From the NCBI GenBank assembly GCA_902786925.1, contig CADAEK010000014.1, positions 1 through 64,000 of the forward strand: a stretch of DNA of 64,000 nt. Direction: 5' to 3'. The DNA is from an uncultured Bacteroidales bacterium (GTDB lineage: Bacteria; Bacteroidota; Bacteroidia; Bacteroidales; Bacteroidaceae). Under the pieces are notes generated by a model that had not been told where the DNA came from, did not search any database, and saw nothing but the letters and a program-made list of their open reading frames with translations. Position numbers and translations under genes: made by a program. Shown here in pieces: positions 33,986 to 42,348 of this stretch. Every line of letters starts with the position of its first letter. Positions within the stretch are counted from its first letter, which is position 1.

Positions 33986-35071
33986 TTACTGCTTCTGAAG
34001 AACGATAGCAGGCTGTCCCCCGACCTCGAATGTAGCTCTTCCGTTGCTGATGGTCAGAGTGCCCGGTATGTCTCCATCTTTATCCAACTCGATATTCAGC
34101 GTACCACCTGAATCATTTCCTGAATAGGTGTAATGATTCACGTGCGCATCACCCTCGGTGTACATTTCACCTTCGCTATTGAACACTATCACCTCACCAA
34201 CTGATGGACCGTCGTTCATATAGACTGTTGTAATCTTCCAACGTCCCTTGACACCACCCGAAGGATAGGTGTAATTCGGTTTCTTCATCACAAGAGCCAT
34301 GTTGCGATCCTGCTTCTGGCCAGGCGTCCAGTATTCACCATTAAGCACTCCACCACCGCACACAAGGACAAGGCGACCTTCATTGACAGCTTCGCCATCC
34401 AAGTACAATGTAAACTTGATGCGGTCTTCGCCTTTGTTTGTATCAGTCTGGGTGCTGTAAGTATAGCTATGACCGCCTATCGTACAGGTACCATTTGCAT
34501 TGAATGTAGCCGTTTGCCCCTTAGCCGAAGGAACATCCTCGTCAACGGTAATCGTCCATGTACCAATCATTCTGGTGTCAAGAATGCCTTCGCTCCAGTC
34601 GGTATCACCACCGTCACCACCTTCATCACCACCTGACGCAGCCTTCTCAAATTCTACCGTATAAGTAACAGTAACGCCATCGGATGTCACATCAATTGTG
34701 CCCACCATTGACTCACCATTCTCAGACACCCGCACTGTGCCCTTTGAGCTCATGTGCTTTGAGGTGATTGAGAAAGCGCCAGTTTCATTATTGTACTTGA
34801 ATGTGCCACTTTCGCCACCCTGCGTAAACGTTCCGTCAGATTTGAAAGAGATGATCTGACCCATTTCTGGACCAGGTCTGTAAGGGTCGAAGTCTGGATC
34901 ATCAGAAGATACACTGGAGATTTCCCATGTGCCCAGAATCTTAGCATTTTTCGATGCAGTCCAGTTACCGTCACTGCTGTTGTTGTCGTCATCGTCGCTA
35001 CAAGCCACGAACGCGCATGTGCACATTACCATCAGTGCCAATGCACTAAGCCATTGAAATACTTTTTTCAT
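33986..35071 (-). CDS. Lipoprotein with three similar beta-rich domains
   Basis: The 361-residue protein has a lipoprotein signal peptide with the lipid cysteine in FVACSDDDD; the aspartates right after it fit the Bacteroidetes surface-export signal. The mature part contains three stretches that begin in the same way: ILGTWEISSV (about residue 45), MIGTWTITVD (about 168) and VKGRWKITTV (about 275). Each is followed by a beta pattern with G-x-I/A-x-F (IISFKSDGTF, TATFNANGTC, VIVFNSEGEM). They look like repeated lipocalin-like or small beta-barrel domains. No enzyme motif is visible; ligand binding at the cell surface is plausible. It is transcribed alone from 35197. Confidence 0.75.
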   Translation of the reverse strand: MKKVFQWLSALALMVMCTCAFVACSDDDDNNSSDGNWTASKNAKILGTWEISSVSSDDPDFDPYRPGPEMGQIISFKSDGTFTQGGESGTFKYNNETGAFSITSKHMSSKGTVRVSENGESMVGTIDVTSDGVTVTYTVEFEKAASGGDEGGDGGDTDWSEGILDTRMIGTWTITVDEDVPSAKGQTATFNANGTCTIGGHSYTYSTQTDTNKGEDRIKFTLYLDGEAVNEGRLVLVCGGGVLNGEYWTPGQKQDRNMALVMKKPNYTYPSGGVKGRWKITTVYMNDGPSVGEVIVFNSEGEMYTEGDAHVNHYTYSGNDSGGTLNIELDKDGDIPGTLTISNGRATFEVGGQPAIVLQKQ

Positions 35072-35196
35072 TGTGTTGTTGTGTTTAGAAGGTTAATAAA
35101 ATCGTTTTTCGAACTTCTCTAGGGATTTTTCAAGTCAAACGGCTTGATTAGTATTGCTAAGGTTGACAAGGAATATCTCCTCAAAAGTCCCACTGG

Positions 35197-35204
35197 CAAA
35201 TATA
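35197..35204 (-). promoter_or_regulatory. Promoter -7 box for the lipoprotein gene (TATATTTG)
   Basis: TATATTTGCC on the minus strand implies a 5' leader of about 120 bases before ATG 35071. Confidence 0.6.
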
Positions 35205-35347
35205 GAGCATCTCATAGCAGAAAGGCCACTGTTAATAGCACATTCGTACATTTTACTTTTTTTTATTCAAAAAAGGCGTCTCACCCCCCCCCGTTTTGTA
35301 AACTCTGCTTTGCAATTCAATAGTTTTAAGCGCGTCGAAGCCCGATT

Positions 35348-35469
35348 GTGCCACGTTTGTAACACACTTTGGCGCAAGAAGTGTTACAAGTGTAACACAC
35401 GGTGTGTTACACTTGTAACATAGTGTGTGTGACAAATGTTACACAGAGTGTGTTACATCTGTTACACAC
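35348..35469. repeat. GTGTTACA/TGTAACAC palindrome array, copy 2
   Basis: About eight TGTTACA/TGTAACA motifs in both orientations are packed into 120 bases, including GTGTTACAAGTGTAACAC at 35381-35398. The motif is shared with the array at 14272-14378. Confidence 0.85.
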
Positions 35470-35512
35470 CGTTGTGCCTCAAGCAGGCACACAAAGTGTG
35501 AAAAAACAGAAA

Positions 35513-35542
35513 GCCTCGGTGTCCCTGTGGGGATACCGAGGC
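35513..35542 (-). terminator. Terminator of rpsO
   Basis: GCCTCGGTGTCCC pairs with GGGATACCGAGGC (one mismatch or wobble) and is followed on the minus strand by TTTCTGTTTTTTC. Confidence 0.88.
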
Positions 35543-35567
35543 TTGTTGACATGTCTCGCCGAAAGGA

Positions 35568-35837
35568 TTACTTACGGAGACCAAGCTTCTTGACAATAGA
35601 ACGATAACGCTCGATGTCCTTACGCTTGAGGTAAGAGAGGAAGCGACGACGCTGACCTACGAGCTGCACGAGGGCACGGTTAGTCACATAATCCTTGTGA
35701 TTAGCCTTCACGTGCTCTGTGAGGTGCTGGATACGGTAGGTGAGGAGTGCAATCTGGCTCTCGCAAGAACCCGTGTCAGTGGCAGAAGCACCATACTGTG
35801 CGAAAATCTCTGCCTTCTTTGCTGAATCTAAATACAT
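35568..35837 (-). CDS. rpsO: 30S ribosomal protein S15
   Basis: A primary 16S rRNA-binding protein. The sequence (YGASATDTGSCESQIALLTY, then LTEHVKANHKDYVTNRAL and LVGQRRRFLSYLKRKD) is unmistakable S15 at the standard 89 residues. It is monocistronic, with a TACCTTTG box at 35928-35935 and a strong terminator. Confidence 0.98.
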   Translation of the reverse strand: MYLDSAKKAEIFAQYGASATDTGSCESQIALLTYRIQHLTEHVKANHKDYVTNRALVQLVGQRRRFLSYLKRKDIERYRSIVKKLGLRK

Positions 35838-35927
35838 AATGTTTTTTGTATATAATAAATGAATAAAATGTTGTCCTACGCGTCAGTATTCTTTCAGCCG
35901 AATGACCAACTCGCTGGAAACTGGGCA

Positions 35928-35935
35928 CAAAGGTA
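35928..35935 (-). promoter_or_regulatory. Promoter -7 box for rpsO (TACCTTTG)
   Basis: TACCTTTGTG on the minus strand, about 91 bases upstream of ATG 35837, leaves a leader long enough for S15 autoregulation, though no known structure was identified. Confidence 0.75.
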
Positions 35936-36073
35936 GGAAAAAATAATTGACAATCAGCAACTAAAACACGACATTTTTTATTTTGAGGTTGTTTTTAGGG
36001 GCAGAAAACTCTAATTGACACGCTAAAGGGCTAATTGTCATTTGCCGATTGTCATTTATCCATGAAAAAGTAT

Positions 36074-36081
36074 TACCTTTG
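36074..36081 (+). promoter_or_regulatory. Promoter -7 box for typA (TACCTTTG)
   Basis: TACCTTTGCA lies 94 bases before the typA ATG. Confidence 0.75.
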
Positions 36082-36174
36082 CACCCGATTTAGATAATTC
36101 AGGCAACGCAACGGCATCGCCTAAGCAAACTTAGCCTTGCACGCGGCCTGTATTGATTTTTTGACACATAAGGT

Positions 36175-37980
36175 ATGCAGGACATCAGGAACATTGCGAT
36201 TATTGCGCACGTTGACCACGGAAAGACGACGCTGGTTGACAAGATGCTGCTGGCAGGAAATCTTTTCCGCGAGAATCAGCAGACAGGCGATTTGATTTTG
36301 GATAACAACGAGCTCGAGCGTGAGCGTGGCATAACCATTCTTTCAAAGAATGTTTCCATCAACTATAAAGGAACGAAAATCAACGTCATCGACACTCCGG
36401 GACACTCGGACTTCGGCGGCGAGGTGGAGCGTGTGCTGAACATGGCCGACGGCTGCATCCTGCTGGTGGACGCCTTCGAAGGCCCGATGCCACAGACACG
36501 TTTCGTGCTGCAGAAGGCACTCGAAATCGGACTGAAGCCCGTGGTGGTAGTGAACAAGGTGGACAAGCCTAACTGCCGCCCCGAAGAAGTGTACGAGATG
36601 GTTTTCGACCTGATGTTCTCGCTGAACGCCACCGAAGAGCAGCTGGACTTCCCCGTGGTGTACGGCTCTGCCAAGCAGGGCTGGATGGGTCCTGACTACA
36701 ACACGCCCACCAACGACATCACTTACCTCCTGGACACCATCCTGGAAAAGATTCCCGCTCCCGAGCGACTGGAGGGAACAGCACAGATGCTCATCACCTC
36801 ACTCGACTACTCTACCTACACGGGACGTATCGCTGTGGGACGTGTGCATCGCGGCACGCTGAAGGCCGGACAGAACATCACCATCGTGCACCGCGATGGC
36901 AGCAGCGAGAAGACAAAAATCAAGGAGCTGCACACATTTGAGGGCATGGGACACAGAACCGCCGAGTCAGTAAACTCTGGCGACATCTGCGCCGTGATTG
37001 GCTTGTCTAACTTCGAGATTGGCGACACCATCTGCGACTTTGACGAGCCAGAGGCACTGCCAACCATCTCCATCGACGAGCCCACCATGTCAATGCTCTT
37101 CACCATCAACAACTCACCTTTCTTCGGCAAGGAAGGCAAGTTCTGCACCAGCCGCCACATTGGCGACCGCCTCTACAAGGAGCTGGAAAAGAACCTGGCG
37201 CTGCGCGTGCAGATGAAGGAAGGCACCACCGACCAGTGGATTGTGAGCGGACGCGGTGTGCTCCACCTCTCTGTGCTCATCGAGACCATGCGCCGCGAGG
37301 GCTACGAACTGCAGGTGGGCCAGCCACAGGTTATCTTCAAGGAAATCAACGGCGTGAAGTGCGAGCCTATCGAGGAACTGACCATCAACGTGCCCGAGGA
37401 GTTCTCCAGCAAAATGATTGACCTCGTGACACGCCGCAAGGGCGAAATGGTGAGCATGGAAGCTCAGGGCGAACGCGTGAACATCGAGTTCGAGATTCCA
37501 TCACGCGGCATCATCGGACTCCGCACTAATGTGCTCACGGCCAGCCAAGGTGAAGCCATCATGGCACACCGCTTCAAGAGCTACCAACCCTTCAAGGGCG
37601 AACTGACGCGCCGCACCAACGGCTCACTCATCGCCCTGGAGTCAGGCACAGCATACGCATACGCTATCGACCACCTGCAGGATCGCGGCAAGTTCTTCAT
37701 CTCTCCGCAAGACACGGTGTATGCCGGACAAGTAGTGGGCGAGCACGTGCACGAGATTGACTTGGTCATCAACGTGACGAAAGCTAAACAATTAACTAAT
37801 GTACGCGCGAGCGGCACAGACGAGAAAGCACGCATCATTCCACCCGTACAGCTCTCGCTGGAAGAGGCCCTCGAATACATCAAGGCCGACGAATATGTGG
37901 AGGTGACGCCTAAGAGCATGCGCATCAGAAAAATCATTCTCGACCACCTGGAGCGCAAGCGCGCCAACCGCGAAGACTGA
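36175..37980 (+). CDS. typA: Ribosome-associated GTPase TypA/BipA
   Basis: An EF-G-like translational GTPase that helps ribosome assembly and stress adaptation. The G domain has [15 protein letters not shown] (residues 11-25), the switch [17 protein letters not shown] and [13 protein letters not shown]. Domain II, two EF-G-like domains and the BipA-specific C-terminal domain follow ([20 protein letters not shown], about 530). Length 601 is standard. It stands alone with its own promoter. Confidence 0.97.
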   Translation: MQDIRNIAIIAHVDHGKTTLVDKMLLAGNLFRENQQTGDLILDNNELERERGITILSKNVSINYKGTKINVIDTPGHSDFGGEVERVLNMADGCILLVDAFEGPMPQTRFVLQKALEIGLKPVVVVNKVDKPNCRPEEVYEMVFDLMFSLNATEEQLDFPVVYGSAKQGWMGPDYNTPTNDITYLLDTILEKIPAPERLEGTAQMLITSLDYSTYTGRIAVGRVHRGTLKAGQNITIVHRDGSSEKTKIKELHTFEGMGHRTAESVNSGDICAVIGLSNFEIGDTICDFDEPEALPTISIDEPTMSMLFTINNSPFFGKEGKFCTSRHIGDRLYKELEKNLALRVQMKEGTTDQWIVSGRGVLHLSVLIETMRREGYELQVGQPQVIFKEINGVKCEPIEELTINVPEEFSSKMIDLVTRRKGEMVSMEAQGERVNIEFEIPSRGIIGLRTNVLTASQGEAIMAHRFKSYQPFKGELTRRTNGSLIALESGTAYAYAIDHLQDRGKFFISPQDTVYAGQVVGEHVHEIDLVINVTKAKQLTNVRASGTDEKARIIPPVQLSLEEALEYIKADEYVEVTPKSMRIRKIILDHLERKRANRED

Positions 37981-38102
37981 TTTTGCAAAGTCGAAAGATA
38001 AAAACAAAGCAAATTCCAATGGTTTTGCACACATTTCAATGCATTTGTGCAACAAAAGTGCTTTTTATGGAAATATTCTTGGAGAAATAAAAGAAATATT
38101 CC

Positions 38103-38110
38103 TACCTTTG
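38103..38110 (+). promoter_or_regulatory. Promoter -7 box for acpP-fabF-rnc (TACCTTTG)
   Basis: TACCTTTGCA is 68 bases before the acpP ATG. Confidence 0.78.
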
Positions 38111-38178
38111 CAGCACAATGTGTGAATAACTGACAATAAAAAGAAAATAATCATTAACATTTTAAAACAACTAAGATT

Positions 38179-38415
38179 ATGTCTGAAATTGAATCAAGAG
38201 TAAAATCTATCATCGTTGAGAAGCTCAACGTTGACGAAGCTGAAGTAAAGCCAGAAGCAAGTTTCACTAACGACCTCGGTGCTGACTCTCTCGACACTGT
38301 AGAGCTCATCATGGAATTCGAGAAGGCTTTCGGTATCAATATTCCTGACGATCAGGCTGAAAAGATCGGTACTGTTGGCGACGCTATCGCTTATATCGAA
38401 GCTAACGCAAAATAA
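38179..38415 (+). CDS. acpP: Acyl carrier protein
   Basis: The 78-residue acidic four-helix protein carries the growing fatty acid on a phosphopantetheine arm attached to Ser37 in the [10 protein letters not shown] motif. The rest ([22 protein letters not shown]) is typical of type II fatty-acid ACP. It is directly followed by fabF and rnc, a normal Bacteroidetes arrangement. The spacer hairpin at 38428 may reduce read-through so that acpP is made in excess. Confidence 0.97.
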   Translation: MSEIESRVKSIIVEKLNVDEAEVKPEASFTNDLGADSLDTVELIMEFEKAFGINIPDDQAEKIGTVGDAIAYIEANAK

Positions 38416-38427
38416 ATTAGAACAGTT

Positions 38428-38496
38428 GAAGAATTGAAAAATTGAAGTTCAAGTCATGCCTCGCATGGCTACTTCAATCTTTCAATTCTTCTTTTC
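38428..38496 (+). terminator. Hairpin between acpP and fabF
   Basis: A 21-base inverted repeat with two mismatches (GAAGAATTGAAA.. and ..TTTCAATTCTTC) is followed by TTTTC. It is likely a partial terminator inside the operon. Confidence 0.6.
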
Positions 38497-38511
38497 TTAT
38501 TATTACTAGTT

Positions 38512-39774
38512 ATGGAATTAAAAAGAGTCGTAGTAACAGGCATCGGCGCACTCACTCCACTTGGCAACACAGCTGAGGAGTCTTGGGAGAACCTCAAGGC
38601 AGGCAAGAGCGGTGCAGGTCCTATTACTCACTTCGACGCTTCACAGTTCAAGACTCAGTTTGCATGCGAAGTAAAAGGTTTTGACTCAAACGCTTACATC
38701 GACCGCAAGGAAGCACGTAAGATGGACCTTTATACGCAGTATGCACTTGCAGCAGCCAAGATGGCCATTGAAGACTCTGGCATGGATCTTGAAGCTGTTG
38801 ACAAAAACGAAATAGGAGTTGTGCTGGGTGTTGGCATCGGCGGTATCAAGACTTTCGAGGAGGAAGCTGGTAACTACGCCATCAACGGTCCACAACTTGG
38901 CCCTAAGTTCAATCCATTCTTCATCCCAAAGATGATTGCAGATATCGCCTCTGGTCATATCTCAATTCAGTATGGATTCCGTGGCCCTAACTATACCACA
39001 ACTTCAGCATGCGCCTCTTCATCAAGCGCATTGGCCGATGCATTCAACCTCATCCGTCTGGGCAAGGCTAACGCAATCGTAGCTGGTGGCGCCGAGGCTG
39101 CTATCGCAGCATCAGGTGTGGGTGGCTTCAACGCTATGAAGGCACTTTCTACCCGCAACGACGAGCCCGAAAAGGCAAGCCGTCCATTCAGCGCAAGCCG
39201 CGACGGTTTCGTGATGGGCGAAGGTGCAGGCATCTTGATTCTTGAGGAACTTGAGCACGCTAAGGCTCGTGGCGCTAAGATTTACGCTGAGATGGTAGGT
39301 GCAGGCATGTCTGCCGACGCATACCACATCACAGCTACTCACCCAGAGGGTCTCGGCGCAAAGCTCGTGATGGAGCGCGCACTCAAGGATGCCGACTTGA
39401 AGCCTGAAGACATTGACTACATCAATGTACACGGCACTTCCACTCACGTGGGCGACATCTCTGAGGCTAAGGCCATCAAGGAAGTCTTTGGCGATGCTGC
39501 ATACAAGCTCAACATCAGCTCTACGAAGTCTATGACCGGTCACCTCCTCGGTGCCGCTGGAGCCGTTGAAGCAATGATCAGCGTCCTCGCAGTGAAGAAC
39601 GACATTGTGCCTCCAACTATCAACCATGCAGAAGGCGACGAAGATCCTGAGATTGACTACAGCCTCAACTTCACCTTCAACAAGGCTCAGCAGCGCACCG
39701 TACGTGCCGCTCTCAGCAACACCTTTGGTTTCGGTGGTCACAACGCCAGTGTAATCTTTAAGAAATACCAGTAA
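38512..39774 (+). CDS. fabF: Beta-ketoacyl-ACP synthase II
   Basis: A condensing enzyme of fatty acid elongation. The Cys-His-His triad is present: Cys167 in TTSACASSS, His in NVHGTSTHVGD (about 306) and His in KSMTGHLLGAAG (about 343). The 420-residue length and the C-terminal NTFGFGGHNASVIF match FabF. It is in one operon with acpP and rnc. Confidence 0.97.
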   Translation: MELKRVVVTGIGALTPLGNTAEESWENLKAGKSGAGPITHFDASQFKTQFACEVKGFDSNAYIDRKEARKMDLYTQYALAAAKMAIEDSGMDLEAVDKNEIGVVLGVGIGGIKTFEEEAGNYAINGPQLGPKFNPFFIPKMIADIASGHISIQYGFRGPNYTTTSACASSSSALADAFNLIRLGKANAIVAGGAEAAIAASGVGGFNAMKALSTRNDEPEKASRPFSASRDGFVMGEGAGILILEELEHAKARGAKIYAEMVGAGMSADAYHITATHPEGLGAKLVMERALKDADLKPEDIDYINVHGTSTHVGDISEAKAIKEVFGDAAYKLNISSTKSMTGHLLGAAGAVEAMISVLAVKNDIVPPTINHAEGDEDPEIDYSLNFTFNKAQQRTVRAALSNTFGFGGHNASVIFKKYQ

Positions 39775-39813
39775 TTCCGCGGGGTTCACCCCTCGGAAAC
39801 ATCACTAAAATAC

Positions 39814-40719
39814 ATGGTGATTTCAGATTTACTCGATATGATTAGGCTTCTTTTCGTCAGCGAAAAGAAGCCTTTTTTACGCCTCAAGTCTATCCTCGGA
39901 TTCTATCCGCACAGCTTGGAGCCCTACCGCTTGGCACTCATACACAAGTCGGTGGCATACCACGAGTTTGATAGAGCCAAAAACGCAGCAGCCACAAAGC
40001 ACAAGATGCGGAAGGACAAGCGGGAACAAGAGAACAAGAAGCTGAACGAAGAACTGCGCTCCATCACTTACATCAACAACGAACGTCTTGAGTTTCTGGG
40101 TGATGCCATGCTGGGGGCAATCGTGGCCGACATTCTCTATAAGCACTACGGACGTAAGCAGGAGGGATTCCTGACTAACCTGAGAAGCAAAATCGTCTGC
40201 CGTAAGTCGCTCAACAAACTGGCGGTGGACATGGGCCTTGACAAACTCATCAAGCATACGGGAGCCGTCACAACCGGACATAACAGTTTTATGAACGGCA
40301 ACGCGTTTGAGGCTTTCATCGGAGCCATCTATCTGGACCGAGGTTTCAACTACTGTTACCGTTTCATCGAGGATGTTGTGTTCAAGCACTATATCAACAT
40401 CGAGGAGGAAGCCAAGAAAGAGGAAAACTTCAAAAGCGTCCTGATTGAGTGGTGTCAGAAGCATCAATACAAGGTGGCCTTCAGTCAGAAGGAATCACGC
40501 GACGACAAGAGTCACAACGCACCGATGTTCCACTCCTCTGTCCTCATCGAGGGCATCCCCTGCGGCACAGGCGACGGCTACAGCAAGAAGGAGAGCGACC
40601 AGAACGCGGCCAAGCAAGCGCTCCAGCGCATCAAGCGTGATAAGGACTTGCAGAATGGCCTTAAGAACGTCCGAAAGAAACAGACCCTCGCTCCTGAGGA
40701 CGAGAAACAACAAGACTAA
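39814..40719 (+). CDS. rnc: Ribonuclease III
   Basis: A dsRNA endonuclease for rRNA and mRNA processing. The catalytic signature NNERLEFLGDAML (about residue 88-100), the second acidic site GNAFEAFIGAIYLD (about 168-181) and a C-terminal dsRNA-binding domain (about 210-280) are present. Between the first helices (LALIHKSVAYHEF) and the signature there is a charged insert of roughly 30 residues (DRAKNAAATKHKMRKDKREQ onward) that E. coli RNase III lacks. With this and a basic C-terminal tail the protein reaches 301 residues against 226 in E. coli. Confidence 0.95.
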   Translation: MVISDLLDMIRLLFVSEKKPFLRLKSILGFYPHSLEPYRLALIHKSVAYHEFDRAKNAAATKHKMRKDKREQENKKLNEELRSITYINNERLEFLGDAMLGAIVADILYKHYGRKQEGFLTNLRSKIVCRKSLNKLAVDMGLDKLIKHTGAVTTGHNSFMNGNAFEAFIGAIYLDRGFNYCYRFIEDVVFKHYINIEEEAKKEENFKSVLIEWCQKHQYKVAFSQKESRDDKSHNAPMFHSSVLIEGIPCGTGDGYSKKESDQNAAKQALQRIKRDKDLQNGLKNVRKKQTLAPEDEKQQD

Positions 40720-40763
40720 GGCGGAAAAACGCATTTTCCTTTTGTTTTGTACGCACTTATCCG

Positions 40764-40771
40764 TACCTTTG
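40764..40771 (+). promoter_or_regulatory. Promoter for the GH3-family gene (TACCTTTG with TTTG upstream)
   Basis: TACCTTTGCA has TTTG at 40741-40744, 19 bases upstream, the full consensus spacing. It excludes the long N-terminal extension of the following frame and supports ATG 40792. Confidence 0.8.
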
Positions 40772-40791
40772 CACTACCAAAAAGCATTGTA

Positions 40792-42321
40792 ATGAACACT
40801 ACCGGTCTCCTCAATAAAATATATTTCTCCAGAAGGCAGAAGCAATTGGAGAAATATGCCACTAAACCTAAGGAAATCCAGCAAAAGATTTTCCGCCACT
40901 TAATTCGCCAAGGCAGAAAGACAAAGTGGGGAAATGAGCACAACTACGACTTGATTGACTCTTACGAAGAGTTCCGCAAACAGGTGCCTGTGAACACCTA
41001 CGAGGAACTGAAGAGTTACATTCACGAGATGCGCAAAGGCAAAGAGGATATCCTTTGGCCAGGCGTAGTGCGCTGGTATGCTAAATCATCAGGTACCACA
41101 AACGACAAGAGCAAGTTCATCCCCGTGAGCGGAGAGGGACTCAAGAACATCCACTACCGCGGAGGAACGGACTGCATCGTCAGCTACCTGCACATCAACC
41201 CAAACAGCAAATTCTTTTCGGGCAAGAGCCTCATCTTAGGAGGAAGCCATGCGCCCAACCTCAATACGCCCAACAGCTTGGTGGGCGACCTTAGCGCCAT
41301 TCTCATCGAGAACATTCCTACGGCAGCTAAGGTTATCCGCGTGCCCAAGAAGCAAATCGCCTTGCTGAGCGACTTCGAAGAGAAGCGCGACAAGATTGCT
41401 CATGCCGCTATGGACATGAACATCACCAACATCAGCGGCGTTCCTTCATGGATGCTCAGCGTGCTGAAGCGAGTGATGGAGCTGAAGGGAGTGGACCGAC
41501 TGGATGAAGTGTGGCCCAACCTGGAAGTATTCTTCCATGGTGGTGTGGCTTTCACGCCTTACAGAGACCAATACAAGAGCATCATCGGGCTGCCTAATAT
41601 GCACTACATGGAGACCTACAATGCCAGCGAAGGCTTCTTCGGCTTGCAGAACGACCTCTCCGACCCTAACATGCTCTTGATGATTGACTACGGAATCTTC
41701 TATGAGTTCTGTCCGTTGGACAACCTAAACGATAACGGCTACCCCATTGACGAGCAGAAGATTGTACCGCTATGGGAAGTGCAGCCAGGCATCAACTACG
41801 CTATGATTATTAGCACGAGCTGCGGTTTGTGGCGTTACTTGATAGGCGACACGGTGAAGTTCTCACAGGCAAATCCATACAAGTTCTGCATCACAGGACG
41901 CACCAAGCACTTCATCAACGCATTTGGCGAGGAACTCATCGTGGACAACGCCGAAAAGGGACTGCTCCAGGCATGTGTTGCCACAGGCGCACAGGTGAAA
42001 GACTACACGGCAGCCCCCATCTTCATGGACAGCAACGCGAAATGCCGTCACCAATGGGTGATTGAGTTTGCCAAAGCACCAAGTTCCATCGAGGAGTTTG
42101 CCACCATTTTGGACCGCTCACTACAAGCCATCAACTCCGACTATGAAGCCAAACGCCATAAGGACATCACGCTTCAAAGACTGGAAATCATCGAGGCAAA
42201 GAGCGGGCTCTTCGACGAATGGCTCAAGAGCAAAGGCAAGCTGGGCGGCCAGCACAAGATTCCGCGCCTCAGCAATTCAAGGCAATACATCGAAGAGCTG
42301 ATTGCCATGAACAATGAATAA
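40792..42321 (+). CDS. GH3-family acyl-adenylating enzyme
   Basis: The 509-residue protein belongs to the GH3 auxin-responsive-promoter family of adenylate-forming enzymes, in plants acyl-acid amido synthetases; here GH3 does not mean glycoside hydrolase 3. Visible marks are the phosphate loop YAKSSGTTNDKSKFIPVS (about residue 103), MHYMETYNASEGFFGLQ (about 268), LWRYLIGDTVKF (about 345) and the C-terminal hinge ITGRTKHFINAFGEELIVDNAE. The start was set at ATG 40792 by the promoter. The natural substrates of the bacterial members are not known. It is followed by the Ig-like lipoprotein gene with 27 bases between. Confidence 0.85.
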   Translation: MNTTGLLNKIYFSRRQKQLEKYATKPKEIQQKIFRHLIRQGRKTKWGNEHNYDLIDSYEEFRKQVPVNTYEELKSYIHEMRKGKEDILWPGVVRWYAKSSGTTNDKSKFIPVSGEGLKNIHYRGGTDCIVSYLHINPNSKFFSGKSLILGGSHAPNLNTPNSLVGDLSAILIENIPTAAKVIRVPKKQIALLSDFEEKRDKIAHAAMDMNITNISGVPSWMLSVLKRVMELKGVDRLDEVWPNLEVFFHGGVAFTPYRDQYKSIIGLPNMHYMETYNASEGFFGLQNDLSDPNMLLMIDYGIFYEFCPLDNLNDNGYPIDEQKIVPLWEVQPGINYAMIISTSCGLWRYLIGDTVKFSQANPYKFCITGRTKHFINAFGEELIVDNAEKGLLQACVATGAQVKDYTAAPIFMDSNAKCRHQWVIEFAKAPSSIEEFATILDRSLQAINSDYEAKRHKDITLQRLEIIEAKSGLFDEWLKSKGKLGGQHKIPRLSNSRQYIEELIAMNNE

Positions 42322-42348
42322 CTAACAACGAACAAACAGCAAGTAACA

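Larger units (their letters stand above)
35072..35567. other. Gene-free region between the lipoprotein gene and rpsO
   Basis: It holds the lipoprotein promoter (35197-35204, minus strand), a run of nine C (35284-35292), the second TGTTACA palindrome array (35348-35469) and the rpsO terminator (35513-35542). No coding frame with family support was seen. Confidence 0.75.
35838..36174. other. Divergent promoter region of rpsO and typA
   Basis: It contains the rpsO leader and promoter (35928-35935, minus strand), a pair of TGTCATTT direct repeats (36038-36058) and the typA promoter (36074-36081, plus strand). No gene seen. Confidence 0.8.

Noticed and set aside
35154-35607. Several 60-90 residue frames across the TGTTACA array
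   Set aside because: Their Cys/Val/Thr-rich segments (CVTLVT, CYKCNT) are just translations of the palindromic repeat.
35838-35930. S15 autoregulatory RNA in the rpsO leader
   Set aside because: The leader length would allow it, but I could not see a pseudoknot or three-way junction of a known class.
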